19,033 nt of DNA, taken from the NCBI GenBank assembly GCA_023393375.1, contig JAEWLI010000046.1:1-19033 (forward strand), written 5' to 3'. The notes below the pieces were generated by a model. It searched no databases. It was given only the letters and a program-made list of their open reading frames with translations, and was not told the DNA's origin. This stretch comes from Bacteroidota bacterium. GTDB taxonomy: Bacteria; Bacteroidota; Bacteroidia; Cytophagales; Cyclobacteriaceae. This document shows positions 8,293 through 15,343 of the stretch, one piece after another. Positions within the stretch are counted from its first letter, which is position 1, and every line of letters begins with the position of its first letter. A program made the position numbers and the translations under genes.

Positions 8293-9195
8293 TTAAATAT
8301 CCAAAATTTCCAGAATCCTGTTAAGATCTTCTTTAGAGGTGAAAGGAATTTTAATCTCACCTTTATTTTTTTCATCTGCTTTTATCTGTATCCTAGCACC
8401 GAAATGGGATGACAACCGGGATTGCCATTGATGCATTTCCTCCACAAGACCATCATGATGAACAGATTTTTTTTCTTTTTTAGTATTCCCTGAAGCATAT
8501 TGCCTCACCAGCTCTTCTACTTTCCTTACAGAGAGGTCTTCCTGAAGGATCTTTTTGAAAATTTCGAGCTGTACATCTATGTTTTCTACAGTAATTAAAG
8601 CACGGGCATGGCCCATAGTGATCCGGCTGTCACGTATGGCTATCTGAATATCAGGAGGCAATTTCAACAATCTCAGGTAATTGTTCACAGTAGAACGATT
8701 TTTACCTACTCGATCACCCAATTCTTCATGTTTAAGGTCACACTCCGAAATCAATCTTTGATAACTTAAAGCTATTTCAATTGCATTGAGATTTTCACGT
8801 TGAATGTTTTCAATAAGTGCCATCTCCAGCATCTGTTGATCATTGGCCATACGTACATATGCAGGTATGGCCGTAAGCTCAGCAAGTTTTGAAGCTTGAA
8901 GCCTTCTTTCTCCTGAAATCAACTGATACTGATTTTTATGCAACCTTCTTACAGTAATAGGTTGAATAATCCCCTGAACCTTAATGGATTCTGCCAATTC
9001 TTCCAGTGCTGCCTGATCAAAATAAGTTCTGGGTTGAAATGGGTTAGCCTCTATTTCTTCAACAGGAATCTCGCAGATCATGTTAACAGCTGCAGACTCC
9101 AGTGATTGTGACCTATTTTCTTCAGGATCATCAAGTAAAGCACCCAATCCCCTTCCTAATGCATTCCGTCTTTTTAATGGTTTTTTTTGATCCAT
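8293..9195 (-). CDS. parB: Chromosome partitioning protein ParB
   Basis: A 300-residue ParB/Spo0J protein that binds parS sites, hydrolyses CTP and loads as a clamp around the origin region. The N-terminal ParA-stimulating motif is present (RRNALGRGLGALL, residues 9-21). The CTP-binding ParB/Srx domain follows with PRTYFD near 55 and GERRLQAS at 95-102, then ENIQRENLN at 129-137. The DNA-binding helix-turn-helix is at about 155-176 (ELGDRVGKNRSTVNNYL). The C-terminal dimerisation domain occupies about 235-300. Its start is 16 nt after the parA stop. No good match to the classic parS palindrome was found in this window, so the binding sites presumably lie elsewhere. Confidence 0.96.
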   Translation of the reverse strand: MDQKKPLKRRNALGRGLGALLDDPEENRSQSLESAAVNMICEIPVEEIEANPFQPRTYFDQAALEELAESIKVQGIIQPITVRRLHKNQYQLISGERRLQASKLAELTAIPAYVRMANDQQMLEMALIENIQRENLNAIEIALSYQRLISECDLKHEELGDRVGKNRSTVNNYLRLLKLPPDIQIAIRDSRITMGHARALITVENIDVQLEIFKKILQEDLSVRKVEELVRQYASGNTKKEKKSVHHDGLVEEMHQWQSRLSSHFGARIQIKADEKNKGEIKIPFTSKEDLNRILEILDI

Positions 9196-9211
9196 CTGAT
9201 AAAGTTATAAT

Positions 9212-9982
9212 TTAAGTAAGGTTGTTTTTTGTTAAAATTTCCCTTGCGAGGTTAAGGTAGCTGACAGCCCCTTTGCTTTCTGCATCATGGGAAATGGCTG
9301 GTATACCAAAGCTTGGCGATTCACTTAGTTTAATATTTCTAGGTATAATTGTATTAAACACCAATTGCTTGAAATGGCTGCTTACTTCCTCTACTACCTG
9401 ATTGGATAATCTAAGTCTTGCGTCGTACATGGTCAGCAGTATTCCTTCAATTTCCAAGCCCGTATTGAGCCTTGACTGAATTATTTTAATGGTACTTAAA
9501 AGTTTACCCAAACCTTCCAAAGCAAAATACTCACATTGAACTGGAATAATCACTGAATCTGCTGCGGTAAGTGCATTGATGGTAATCAATCCCAGCGATG
9601 GAGAGCAGTCAATGATTATAAAATCATATTCTTCTTTCACGATGGCCAGGGCATTTCGCATTTTTTCTTCCCTTTTATCCAGATTGATCATTTCCACCTC
9701 TGCTCCTACCAAATCAATGTGAGAGGGTAAAAGATCCAATAAATTTATTTCAGTTTGTCTGATGCTTTCTGTTACACTGGCACCATCCACCATACATTCG
9801 TAGATGCTAACTTCAATTTCCTTTGGGTTAAAACCTATTCCGGAGGTGGAGTTGGCCTGAGGATCAGCGTCTACAATCAATGTTTTTTTATCGAGAGCGG
9901 CAAGACTTGCCGCGAGATTTATGCCTGTGGTAGTTTTGCCAACACCCCCCTTTTGGTTAGCAATTGCAATGATTTTGCCCAT
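9212..9982 (-). CDS. parA: Chromosome partitioning ATPase ParA (Soj type)
   Basis: A 256-residue ParA ATPase. The deviant Walker A KGGVGKTT is at 11-18, with the signature lysine Lys11; Walker A' LIVDADPQANST is at 35-46, and Walker B is DFIIIDCSPSLGLIT near 120. The lack of an N-terminal DNA-binding extension and its length fit chromosomal Soj-type proteins better than plasmid ParA. It forms ATP-dependent dimers on the nucleoid that ParB releases, moving origins apart. It precedes parB by 16 nt and follows the UPF0173 hydrolase gene by 19 nt, so the promoter is probably upstream of that gene. Confidence 0.96.
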   Translation of the reverse strand: MGKIIAIANQKGGVGKTTTGINLAASLAALDKKTLIVDADPQANSTSGIGFNPKEIEVSIYECMVDGASVTESIRQTEINLLDLLPSHIDLVGAEVEMINLDKREEKMRNALAIVKEEYDFIIIDCSPSLGLITINALTAADSVIIPVQCEYFALEGLGKLLSTIKIIQSRLNTGLEIEGILLTMYDARLRLSNQVVEEVSSHFKQLVFNTIIPRNIKLSESPSFGIPAISHDAESKGAVSYLNLAREILTKNNLT

Positions 9983-10001
9983 GTTACTTTTATAAAATAA
10001 T

Positions 10002-10682
10002 TTAAAGATTTACTTTTTCACCAATCTTCAACAATAATAGTTCTTTTTTTGAATTCGATGCTAACTCTTTCACCTGTTTGTGATCTATCCGAATGTAAGG
10101 AAAAGTATCAAAATGCATCGCAATAATTTTATCAATTTTCAGATACTCGGCTGCTATCAGTGCATCGTGAATTCCCATGGTAAAGTTATCCCCAATAGGT
10201 AAAAAGGCAAAATCAAGTTTATACTCTTTGCTAATCAATTCCATATCACGGGTAAGTGCCGTGTCTCCTGCAAAATAAAAAGTAACATCATTGGTTTGTA
10301 CTACAAAACCTCCCGGAGCACCTCCATAACTGCCATCAGGCATACTACTTGAATGAACGGCATTTACAAATTTGACCAATCCAAAATCAAACTGCCACTT
10401 GCCACCTGTATTCATGGGGTGGAATTTATGAATGCCTTTTTTCTGAAACCAGGTTATTACCTCAAAATTAGAAACTACTGTGGCTTCCGAATTGGCATAA
10501 ATTCTTTCCACATCTGCGGTATGATCTTCGTGACCGTGACTGAGAAAAATGTAATCAGGTTTTATTTCATCCACGTTTACCTCATTGGCCAATGGATTTC
10601 GTGTAATGAACGGATCAAATAATAATCTACTGTTTCCTGCTTCTAAAATAAAACAAGAATGACCTAAGTAAGTAATTTCCAT
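10002..10682 (-). CDS. UPF0173 family metal-dependent hydrolase (metallo-beta-lactamase fold)
   Basis: A 226-residue protein with the UPF0173 architecture: MEITYLGHSCF at the N-terminus, the zinc-binding HGHEDH at residues 49-54, a further His near 114 (NAVHSSSMPDG), FAGDTAL with its Asp ligand, and a C-terminal AMHFDTFP. This is the metallo-beta-lactamase fold related to UlaG. The substrate is not known, and nothing here points to a beta-lactam. It lies first in the run leading into parA, 19 nt upstream of it. A -7 element is visible upstream at 10735-10742. It diverges from the OppA-type lipoprotein gene across a 90-nt gap. Confidence 0.92.
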   Translation of the reverse strand: MEITYLGHSCFILEAGNSRLLFDPFITRNPLANEVNVDEIKPDYIFLSHGHEDHTADVERIYANSEATVVSNFEVITWFQKKGIHKFHPMNTGGKWQFDFGLVKFVNAVHSSSMPDGSYGGAPGGFVVQTNDVTFYFAGDTALTRDMELISKEYKLDFAFLPIGDNFTMGIHDALIAAEYLKIDKIIAMHFDTFPYIRIDHKQVKELASNSKKELLLLKIGEKVNL

Positions 10683-10734
10683 AAATCAACTTGTAAATGT
10701 TTGGAAAACAGCGAATCTTAGCTGCTTTTAAATA

Positions 10735-10742
10735 CAAAGATA
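10735..10742 (-). promoter_or_regulatory. Candidate -7 promoter element driving the UPF0173-parAB run
   Basis: TATCTTTG on the minus strand matches the Bacteroidota consensus TAnnTTTG exactly and lies about 52 nt upstream of the UPF0173 ATG, in the divergent 90-nt gap. The -33 region is only T-rich, without a clear TTTG at the right spacing. This would be the promoter for the whole hydrolase-parA-parB-DUF5683-dapB unit. Confidence 0.5.
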
Positions 10743-10772
10743 AAGTTTTAATTCAAAATAATTAAAAAAATT

Positions 10773-12467
10773 ATGACAAGACGATTCATTCTAGTTTTAT
10801 GGGTTTTTGTGTTGGCGTTCAGTTGTACTACAAAACAGGAAGATGAGAGTGGCAAAAAAGTATTTCGCTACAACCAGGCTGATGGATTGAGTTCATTGGA
10901 TCCAGCATTTGCACGCAACCAAGCTAACATTTGGGCCACATCACAGATTTATAATGGCCTTTTCGAATTAAGTGATGACATGTATCCTGTAAAGTGTATT
11001 GCTGACAGTTGGGAAATTGAAAATGAGGGGAAAGAATACACCTTCAAAATTAAACAAGGCATCTATTTTCATGATAACCCTTGCTTTCCTGAGGGAAAAG
11101 GCCGTGAAGTGAAAGCCCAGGACTTTGTGTACTCCTTTAAAAGAATTTTGGATCCGGCTACCGCAAGTACTGGTGTATGGATTTTTAATGATAAGGTGAA
11201 AAAAGATGAAAATGGAAAAATAGCCGAAAACTGGATCGAAGCCATTGATGATTATACTATTAAAATCAAATTAGATCAACCTTTCGGTGCATTTCTGGAG
11301 ATTTTAACCATGCCTTATACCTTCGTATTGCCAAAAGAAGCTATAGACAAATATGGAAAAGAATTTAGGACAAACCCTGTAGGATCTGGTCCATTTATGA
11401 TGAAATCGTGGAATGAAGGCAACAACCTTGCTCTTGTAAAAAATGAAAACTATTGGAAAAAGGATCTTAACGGTAAGAAATTACCCTATCTGGATGCTGT
11501 GATGGTATCATTTATATCTGATAAAACTCAGGAACTGCTTACTTTTCAGCAGAAAAAACTCGACCTGATATCATTCTCTGGACAAGCAAATTCTATTGAT
11601 ATGATCCTGAACAAAGATGGCTCAATTAAAAAAGATTTTTCTGCCAATTTTACGATTGAGAAAATCCCTTATATGAATACCGAATACATCGGTTTTTGCA
11701 TGAATCCTGAACTCTATAAAGATAAGAACCACCCTGTACTGAATAAAAAATTCAGACAAGCCATGAACTATGCCATTGACAGAGGTGAGATGATTTCTTA
11801 TATGCTAAACAATCTTGGGAAACCTGGAGTATGTGGTATTATTCCTCCGGCCATCACCGGATTTAACAACGATAAAATCAAAGGTTACGAGTTTAACAAG
11901 GCAAAAGCGGAGCAATTGTTAAGAGAAATAGGTTATGCTGAAGGCAAAAATGTACCTGTTATTGAGTTATTTACCACAATTCAGTCAAAACCTTACGTGG
12001 AATATCTTCAAAAACAATGGGAAGCAATCGGTCTGAAAGTTGAAATAAAAATAAATCCGGTAGCAACTCATCAGGAATTGATCGACAATGCCAGGGCAAA
12101 TTTCTTCCGTGGATCTTGGTTAGGTGATTATCCTGATGCTGAAAATTATCTGGCTATGTTTTACAGCAAAAACAAAACACCTAACGGACCTAACAAAACC
12201 CATTTCAGCAACGAACAATTTGACAAATTATATGAAGATGCCAAACTGGAACCAGATGGATTCAAACGTTTGGATTATTATGTAGAAATGGATAAAATTA
12301 TCGTAGAAGAAGCACCGGTAATCGTTTTATTCTATGATGAAGCTTTGAGGTTATCGCAAAAAAATCTTACCGGACTGGATGAAGTGAATCCAATGAACAT
12401 ACCGAAACTAGAAAAAGTGGATTTTGTAATACCTGAATCTGAAACACCAGCACAAGCTAACCTATAA
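10773..12467 (+). CDS. ABC transporter substrate-binding lipoprotein, peptide/OppA family
   Basis: A 564-residue extracellular solute-binding protein of family 5 (SBP_bac_5, the OppA/DppA type). The signal is of lipoprotein type with the modified cysteine at Cys18 (VLAFSCTTKQ). The family start is seen in SSLDPAFARNQANIWATSQIYNGLF, which corresponds to the DPA..... YE.L motif, followed by ADSWEI and the YTFKIKQGIYFHD strand (the F.LR..v.FHDG motif). The AMNYAIDRGEMI region and a late NPM.IP segment complete the fold. It would bind oligopeptides outside the inner membrane for import. No permease or ATPase genes stand beside it, so it is an orphan binding protein here that must work with a distant transporter or serve sensing or recycling. 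It ends in a bidirectional hairpin terminator shared with the next gene. Confidence 0.93.
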   Translation: MTRRFILVLWVFVLAFSCTTKQEDESGKKVFRYNQADGLSSLDPAFARNQANIWATSQIYNGLFELSDDMYPVKCIADSWEIENEGKEYTFKIKQGIYFHDNPCFPEGKGREVKAQDFVYSFKRILDPATASTGVWIFNDKVKKDENGKIAENWIEAIDDYTIKIKLDQPFGAFLEILTMPYTFVLPKEAIDKYGKEFRTNPVGSGPFMMKSWNEGNNLALVKNENYWKKDLNGKKLPYLDAVMVSFISDKTQELLTFQQKKLDLISFSGQANSIDMILNKDGSIKKDFSANFTIEKIPYMNTEYIGFCMNPELYKDKNHPVLNKKFRQAMNYAIDRGEMISYMLNNLGKPGVCGIIPPAITGFNNDKIKGYEFNKAKAEQLLREIGYAEGKNVPVIELFTTIQSKPYVEYLQKQWEAIGLKVEIKINPVATHQELIDNARANFFRGSWLGDYPDAENYLAMFYSKNKTPNGPNKTHFSNEQFDKLYEDAKLEPDGFKRLDYYVEMDKIIVEEAPVIVLFYDEALRLSQKNLTGLDEVNPMNIPKLEKVDFVIPESETPAQANL

Positions 12468-12487
12468 TAAAACTTATTTTGAATCAG

Positions 12488-12524
12488 AAATAGAAGAGGC
12501 ATCTCACGATGCCTCTTTCTATTT
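12488..12524. terminator. Bidirectional rho-independent terminator
   Basis: GAGGCATC (12496-12503) and GATGCCTC (12508-12515) form a perfect 8-bp stem with a TCAC loop. The pairing extends outward through AAATAGAA / TTTCTATTT with one bulged T, giving A-tracts on one side and T-tracts on the other. It lies between two convergent stops (12467 on + and 12546 on -), so it can end both transcripts. Confidence 0.88.
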
Positions 12525-12545
12525 TATATATTTTGATCAGAAAAA

Positions 12546-13421
12546 TCAACTTTTTCCTTTTGTTTGCCATCCTTTGATCAACTTATCATTCAACCTGACA
12601 TAATCCTGATTATTGGCTTCCTGAGCCTGTGATTTTGATTTTTCAGCTGCTTTAATTGCCTGGTCAAATTGGTTCAACTTACCATGGATCTTAGCTTTCA
12701 GATGGTGGACCCAAAAAACATTTCTCTGTTGTTCTTCAAATTTTTCAATAGCTGCATCTACATACTCCAATGCTTTGTTCAGGTCTTTTCCGGATTCAAA
12801 GAGATACGAAGCTGCTGAATTGTAATCATTTGCAGTAGCATTTCCTGATGCCATGGTTTCATCAATTGAAGCCAATACCTTTTTATCCGTATCTGTTTCG
12901 ATTTTAAAACTAACCAATACTTTTTCCCAAGCCAGGTTAAGGTTAGCAGAATTACTGGTTAAATCTGAAAAATAAATAATAAATGTTTCTACATCTTTTG
13001 GATTTTTTGATGGTTTTACTTCAAACCGTGCTGCATCATCAGCTGCTTTGTAACTTCCAGCCCCCCAGGAATCGACACTTCTGCTAATAATAACAGTCCA
13101 TTTGTCTTTTTCAGGAATGGTATATAAAGCATATGTACCAGCAGGAACTGTATTCCCTTGTATTTTAACGGTATCGCTAAACGTTATCTTAGTGGAAGCA
13201 TTGGCACCAGTACGCCATATTTCACCGTATGGTAACATTTCGCCAAATATTTTTCGTCCTTTTACCGAAGGGCGGGAGTAATTTATCTGGACATCTACCA
13301 ATCCAACAGCTTGATTAATAGTGGACTGAGGACTCGCTGCTGGCATATTTACCTGAGCAATAGTTTCCTGAAATCCCATGAAAAACAGAATAGCAATTAA
13401 TAAACTGTATGTTCGTTTCAT
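12546..13421 (-). CDS. DUF2911 domain-containing periplasmic protein
   Basis: A 291-residue protein with a signal peptide (about 1-23, ending TIAQ) and a DUF2911 domain at about 25-175. Recognisable parts are INYSRPSVKGRKIFG, LPYGEIWRTGANA and TVPAGTYALYTIP. The C-terminal 100 residues are helical and repeat-like (SAASYLFESGKDLNKALEY, then KIHGKLNQFDQAIKAAEKS), consistent with tetratricopeptide-type repeats. DUF2911 proteins are common in Bacteroidota and are predicted to be exported; their biochemical role is not known to me. The gene converges with the OppA-type gene and diverges from the DNA glycosylase gene. A perfect inverted repeat lies in its upstream region at 13454-13482. Confidence 0.9.
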   Translation of the reverse strand: MKRTYSLLIAILFFMGFQETIAQVNMPAASPQSTINQAVGLVDVQINYSRPSVKGRKIFGEMLPYGEIWRTGANASTKITFSDTVKIQGNTVPAGTYALYTIPEKDKWTVIISRSVDSWGAGSYKAADDAARFEVKPSKNPKDVETFIIYFSDLTSNSANLNLAWEKVLVSFKIETDTDKKVLASIDETMASGNATANDYNSAASYLFESGKDLNKALEYVDAAIEKFEEQQRNVFWVHHLKAKIHGKLNQFDQAIKAAEKSKSQAQEANNQDYVRLNDKLIKGWQTKGKS

Positions 13422-13453
13422 TTTATTATTAAATTTAGGATGAATGATATTGA

Positions 13454-13482
13454 TTTAGTTTAACAAACATTATTAAACTAAA
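13454..13482. promoter_or_regulatory. Perfect 10-bp inverted repeat around a promoter-like element (candidate operator)
   Basis: TTTAGTTTAA (13454-13463) and TTAAACTAAA (13473-13482) are exact reverse complements with a 9-nt spacer. Read on the minus strand the spacer is TAATGTTTG, one base longer than the Bacteroidota -7 consensus TAnnTTTG. A TTTG suited to a -33 element lies on the minus strand at 13490-13493. The repeat is 32 nt upstream of the DUF2911 start and 34 nt upstream of the DNA glycosylase start, so a regulator bound here could affect both. Confidence 0.5.
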
Positions 13483-13516
13483 AAGAAGACAAAAAGGTTG
13501 CAACAAAAATCATCAG

Positions 13517-14113
13517 ATGAAGTTAAAGCGAGATTTTTATTTAAGACCTGATGTGGTGGAGATCAGTAAAGATTTATTGGGAAAAACCTTGAATACCAAT
13601 ATCAACGGAGTCTTAACATCTGGACTGATTGTAGAAGTGGAGGCCTACTGTGGTAGAAATGACAAAGCCTGCCATGCCAATAATAATCGCAGGACCAACA
13701 GAACAGAGATCATGTTCCAGTGTGGCGGGGCAGCTTATGTCTATTTATGTTATGGTATCCATTATCTGTTTAATGTGGTAACCAACATTCAGGGACTTGC
13801 AGATGCTGTACTAGTTCGGGCAGTTCAGCCAATAGAAGGTATCGAGGTGATGATGGAGAGGCGTCAAATACATAAAGTGGAGAAAAGGATTACCGCCGGT
13901 CCAGGTGCTTTAAGCCAGGCATTGGGCATCAACAAAAGCTTATATGGGGAAATGCTGTGGGGTGAAATAATTTGGATAGAAGATGTGGGGGAACATATCA
14001 AAGAAGAAGATATAATAGCTGCTAAACGCGTGGGGGTTGATTATGCTGGTGAAGATGCCTTACGTCCCTGGCGTTTTTATATTAAAGGGAATGAGTGGGT
14101 AAGCCAAAAATGA
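13517..14113 (+). CDS. DNA-3-methyladenine glycosylase (AAG/MPG family)
   Basis: A 198-residue monofunctional base-excision repair glycosylase of the AAG/MPG fold, which flips out and removes alkylated purines such as 3-methyladenine and hypoxanthine. Key residues align with human AAG: the catalytic Glu is Glu42 in VEVEAYCG, with Tyr44 next to it, His53 in DKACHANN, and Tyr79 in AYVYLCYGIHY. Arg101 in VLVRAVQP and the AGPGALSQALGI turn are also present. Length is typical for bacterial members (about 190-210). The gene stands alone between two intergenic regions; its upstream region is shared with the DUF2911 gene. A copy of the AGCTCGTAG repeat begins 8 nt after its stop. Confidence 0.94.
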   Translation: MKLKRDFYLRPDVVEISKDLLGKTLNTNINGVLTSGLIVEVEAYCGRNDKACHANNNRRTNRTEIMFQCGGAAYVYLCYGIHYLFNVVTNIQGLADAVLVRAVQPIEGIEVMMERRQIHKVEKRITAGPGALSQALGINKSLYGEMLWGEIIWIEDVGEHIKEEDIIAAKRVGVDYAGEDALRPWRFYIKGNEWVSQK

Positions 14114-14121
14114 ATAAAAAA

Positions 14122-14151
14122 AGCTCGTAGCGGATAGCTCATGGTTGATAG
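14122..14151 (+). repeat. AGCTCGTAG-type repeat, copy A (diverged)
   Basis: It opens AGCTCGTAGCGGATAGCTCA and continues with TGGTTGATAG. It is the shortest and most diverged of four copies in the window; the others are at 15313-15343 (minus), 17774-17813 and 17911-17950. It starts 8 nt after the stop codon of the DNA glycosylase gene. Confidence 0.75.
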
Positions 14152-14474
14152 CTGAAGGGGTGACGCACCAGAATGAAATTATGTTTCGTGCCTACAGCAC
14201 TTATTTGGCTAATCATTCAATTTTCTACCAAGCTAATCCTACACTTCTAAATCTTTGAACAAATAGGCTTCATCATGTTGTACCTTAAAGGCATTATGGG
14301 CCAAGTAATTGCAAACGAAAAAAGGAATTATAAACAATAGAAAAAATAGATCCGCAAATCATCATTCAGAATTCGTCATTCGCAAATCGAAATTTGATTT
14401 TCGAAAAAATTCGTTTATCGCGTTTAAATCAAACAAAGAGGATATAATGAAAATTTATGTATCAATGGGAAAGA

Positions 14475-14495
14475 AGAAGGAGGAACCCTCCTTCT
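14475..14495 (-). terminator. Hairpin downstream of the AlbA_2 gene, candidate terminator
   Basis: AGAAGGAGG (14475-14483) pairs perfectly with CCTCCTTCT (14487-14495) over a 3-nt loop. On the minus strand it lies 44 nt after the AlbA_2 gene stop and is followed by TCTTTCCC, a weak pyrimidine-rich tail. The stem is strong; the T-run is poor. Confidence 0.5.
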
Positions 14496-14529
14496 CCAAC
14501 TCTCCAACTCCCCAAATTTTCAACTCACC
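14494..14529 (-). repeat. GAGTTGG-type repeat, left copy (inverted relative to right copy)
   Basis: Read on the minus strand it is GGTGAGTTGAAAATTTGG followed by GGAGTTGGAGAGTTGGAG. The copy at 15214-15248 on the plus strand matches it over about 33 nt, with one length difference and two or three substitutions. The two copies face each other around the AlbA_2 gene. Confidence 0.8.
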
Positions 14530-14538
14530 AAAAAATTC

Positions 14539-15171
14539 TTATATCACGTAATAATCTTCCTGCTCGTGTTGTAGGGGTCTGATAAGGCCTTTATCCATCG
14601 CTTCATTCAGTTCGCGGCGGGCACGGCGAAGCGAAATATTAACCAATTCCATATATTTCTTAACTGAAATCCTGCCGTTCTTTCTCAGATAATCCAATAA
14701 CCGGATTTCATTTTTTGATAATGTATCATCGGTTACATCCAATACTATTTTCATAGCCTGTATAGCCCGTGGACCTGCCAACAATGTCTTATCCTGATGG
14801 CGCAGATAAGGTATCATTTCGTTTTTTCTGTTCCCGGCATAATGAGGTTTATCCGTGCTTTCTGCTACGGAAATTTTTAAAATCGTTAGTTCTTCATCTT
14901 CATCTTGTTCCCAATAGATTTCTTCTATTTGCAATGGAATAGGTGGTTGGCACAAAAATTCAGCGGCTTCGAGAATATGCTTTTCTTCCTCAGGATCAAC
15001 ACCGACCACTGTTTTGTTGTCCTTTACCCCTACCAGCAAAACTCCACCCCGGGTATTGGCAAAAGCACATAAAGTTTTAGCAATTTTGTATTTATCATTG
15101 AGTGTTTGTTTGAATTCAAGCGTTTCTCCCTCACCCTCAAATAAATAAATATGTAGCGGATGATCATTCAT
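14539..15171 (-). CDS. AlbA_2 (Schlafen-type) putative ATP/DNA-binding protein with C-terminal winged helix
   Basis: A 210-residue protein. The N-terminal AlbA_2 domain (about 10-125) shows GETLEFKQTL (16-25), CAFANTRGGVLLVGVKD (35-51) and VVGVD, the pattern shared by bacterial Schlafen-related proteins often annotated as ATP-binding or putative transcriptional regulators. The C-terminal part (about 150-210) looks like a winged helix-turn-helix (LLDYLRKNGRISVKKYMEL, then SLRRARRELNEAMDKGLI), so DNA binding is plausible. The biochemical role of this family is not established to my knowledge; some relatives occur in phage-defence and mobile settings. It is a single gene flanked by inverted GAGTTGG-type repeats, with a hairpin after its stop. 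Stand-alone position and flanking repeats suggest it may be an accessory gene. Confidence 0.85.
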   Translation of the reverse strand: MNDHPLHIYLFEGEGETLEFKQTLNDKYKIAKTLCAFANTRGGVLLVGVKDNKTVVGVDPEEEKHILEAAEFLCQPPIPLQIEEIYWEQDEDEELTILKISVAESTDKPHYAGNRKNEMIPYLRHQDKTLLAGPRAIQAMKIVLDVTDDTLSKNEIRLLDYLRKNGRISVKKYMELVNISLRRARRELNEAMDKGLIRPLQHEQEDYYVI

Positions 15172-15327
15172 TGTTTAATGTTTTAATTGGAGAGTTGGGG
15201 AAGATGTTGAGGTGGTGAGTTGGAATTTGGAGAGTTGGAGAGTTGAAATAGACTTCCTGATTTCAACTTTGAGCCCTTTTTCCTTTCAGCTTTGAGCTTT
15301 CACCTTGACTTTCCTATGAGCTATCAG
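15172..15327. other. Intergenic repeat mosaic between rnhA and the AlbA_2 gene
   Basis: A 156-nt gap composed almost entirely of low-complexity modules. It contains two partial GAGTTGG-type units (15187-15213 and 15214-15248), a CTTTGAGC/CTTTCAGC-type module (about 15267-15312, for example CAGCTTTGAGCTTTCACC) and part of an AGCTCGTAG-type repeat in minus orientation that runs into the 3' end of rnhA. No promoter consensus for the AlbA_2 gene was recognised. Confidence 0.6.
15214..15248 (+). repeat. GAGTTGG-type repeat, right copy
   Basis: Reads GGTGAGTTGGAATTTGGAGA followed by GTTGGAGAGTTGAAA. It is the inverted partner of 14494-14529. A second shortened unit (TTGGAGAGTTGGGGAAG, starting about 15187) precedes it in the same orientation, so this side has one and a half units. 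Confidence 0.8.
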
Positions 15328-15343
15328 CTACGAACTACCAGCT
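15313..15343 (-). repeat. AGCTCGTAG-type repeat, copy B, overlapping the end of rnhA
   Basis: On the minus strand it reads AGCTGGTAG then TTCGTAGCTGATAGCTCATA and GG. The 24-nt core differs from copy C by an AGTTCG/AGCTCG change and one base near its end. It overlaps the rnhA reading frame: the rnhA stop TAG (15328-15330) and the preceding codons for L-A-G-S-S fall inside or at the edge of the repeat. Confidence 0.8.

Larger units (their letters stand above)
14114..14538. other. 425-nt gene-free region made of several short repeat modules
   Basis: No credible gene was found. From left to right it holds an AGCTCGTAG-type repeat (14122-14151); a GTGC-CTACA-GCAC mini-hairpin at about 14190-14202, followed by a TTCTACCAAGCTAAT segment near 14224 that recalls a dispersed Bacteroidota intergenic repeat (from memory, not verified); an ATTCG-rich degenerate repeat (about 14365-14390, ATTCAGAATTCGTCATTCG); a hairpin (14475-14495); and a GAGTTGG-type repeat in reverse orientation (14494-14529). 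An open frame of 80 codons across 14309-14551 translates these repeats and is not believable as a gene. Confidence 0.6.

Noticed and set aside
8792..8806. A TTTTCACGTTGAATG segment resembling parS (TGTTTCACGTGAAACA)
   Set aside because: The centre is one base too long and the outer arms do not match; it lies inside parB coding sequence, so it is probably chance.
14309..14551. An 80-codon open frame on the plus strand
   Set aside because: It translates the ATTCG- and GAGTTGG-type repeats, has low-complexity composition with no recognisable domain, and overlaps the 3' end of the AlbA_2 gene.
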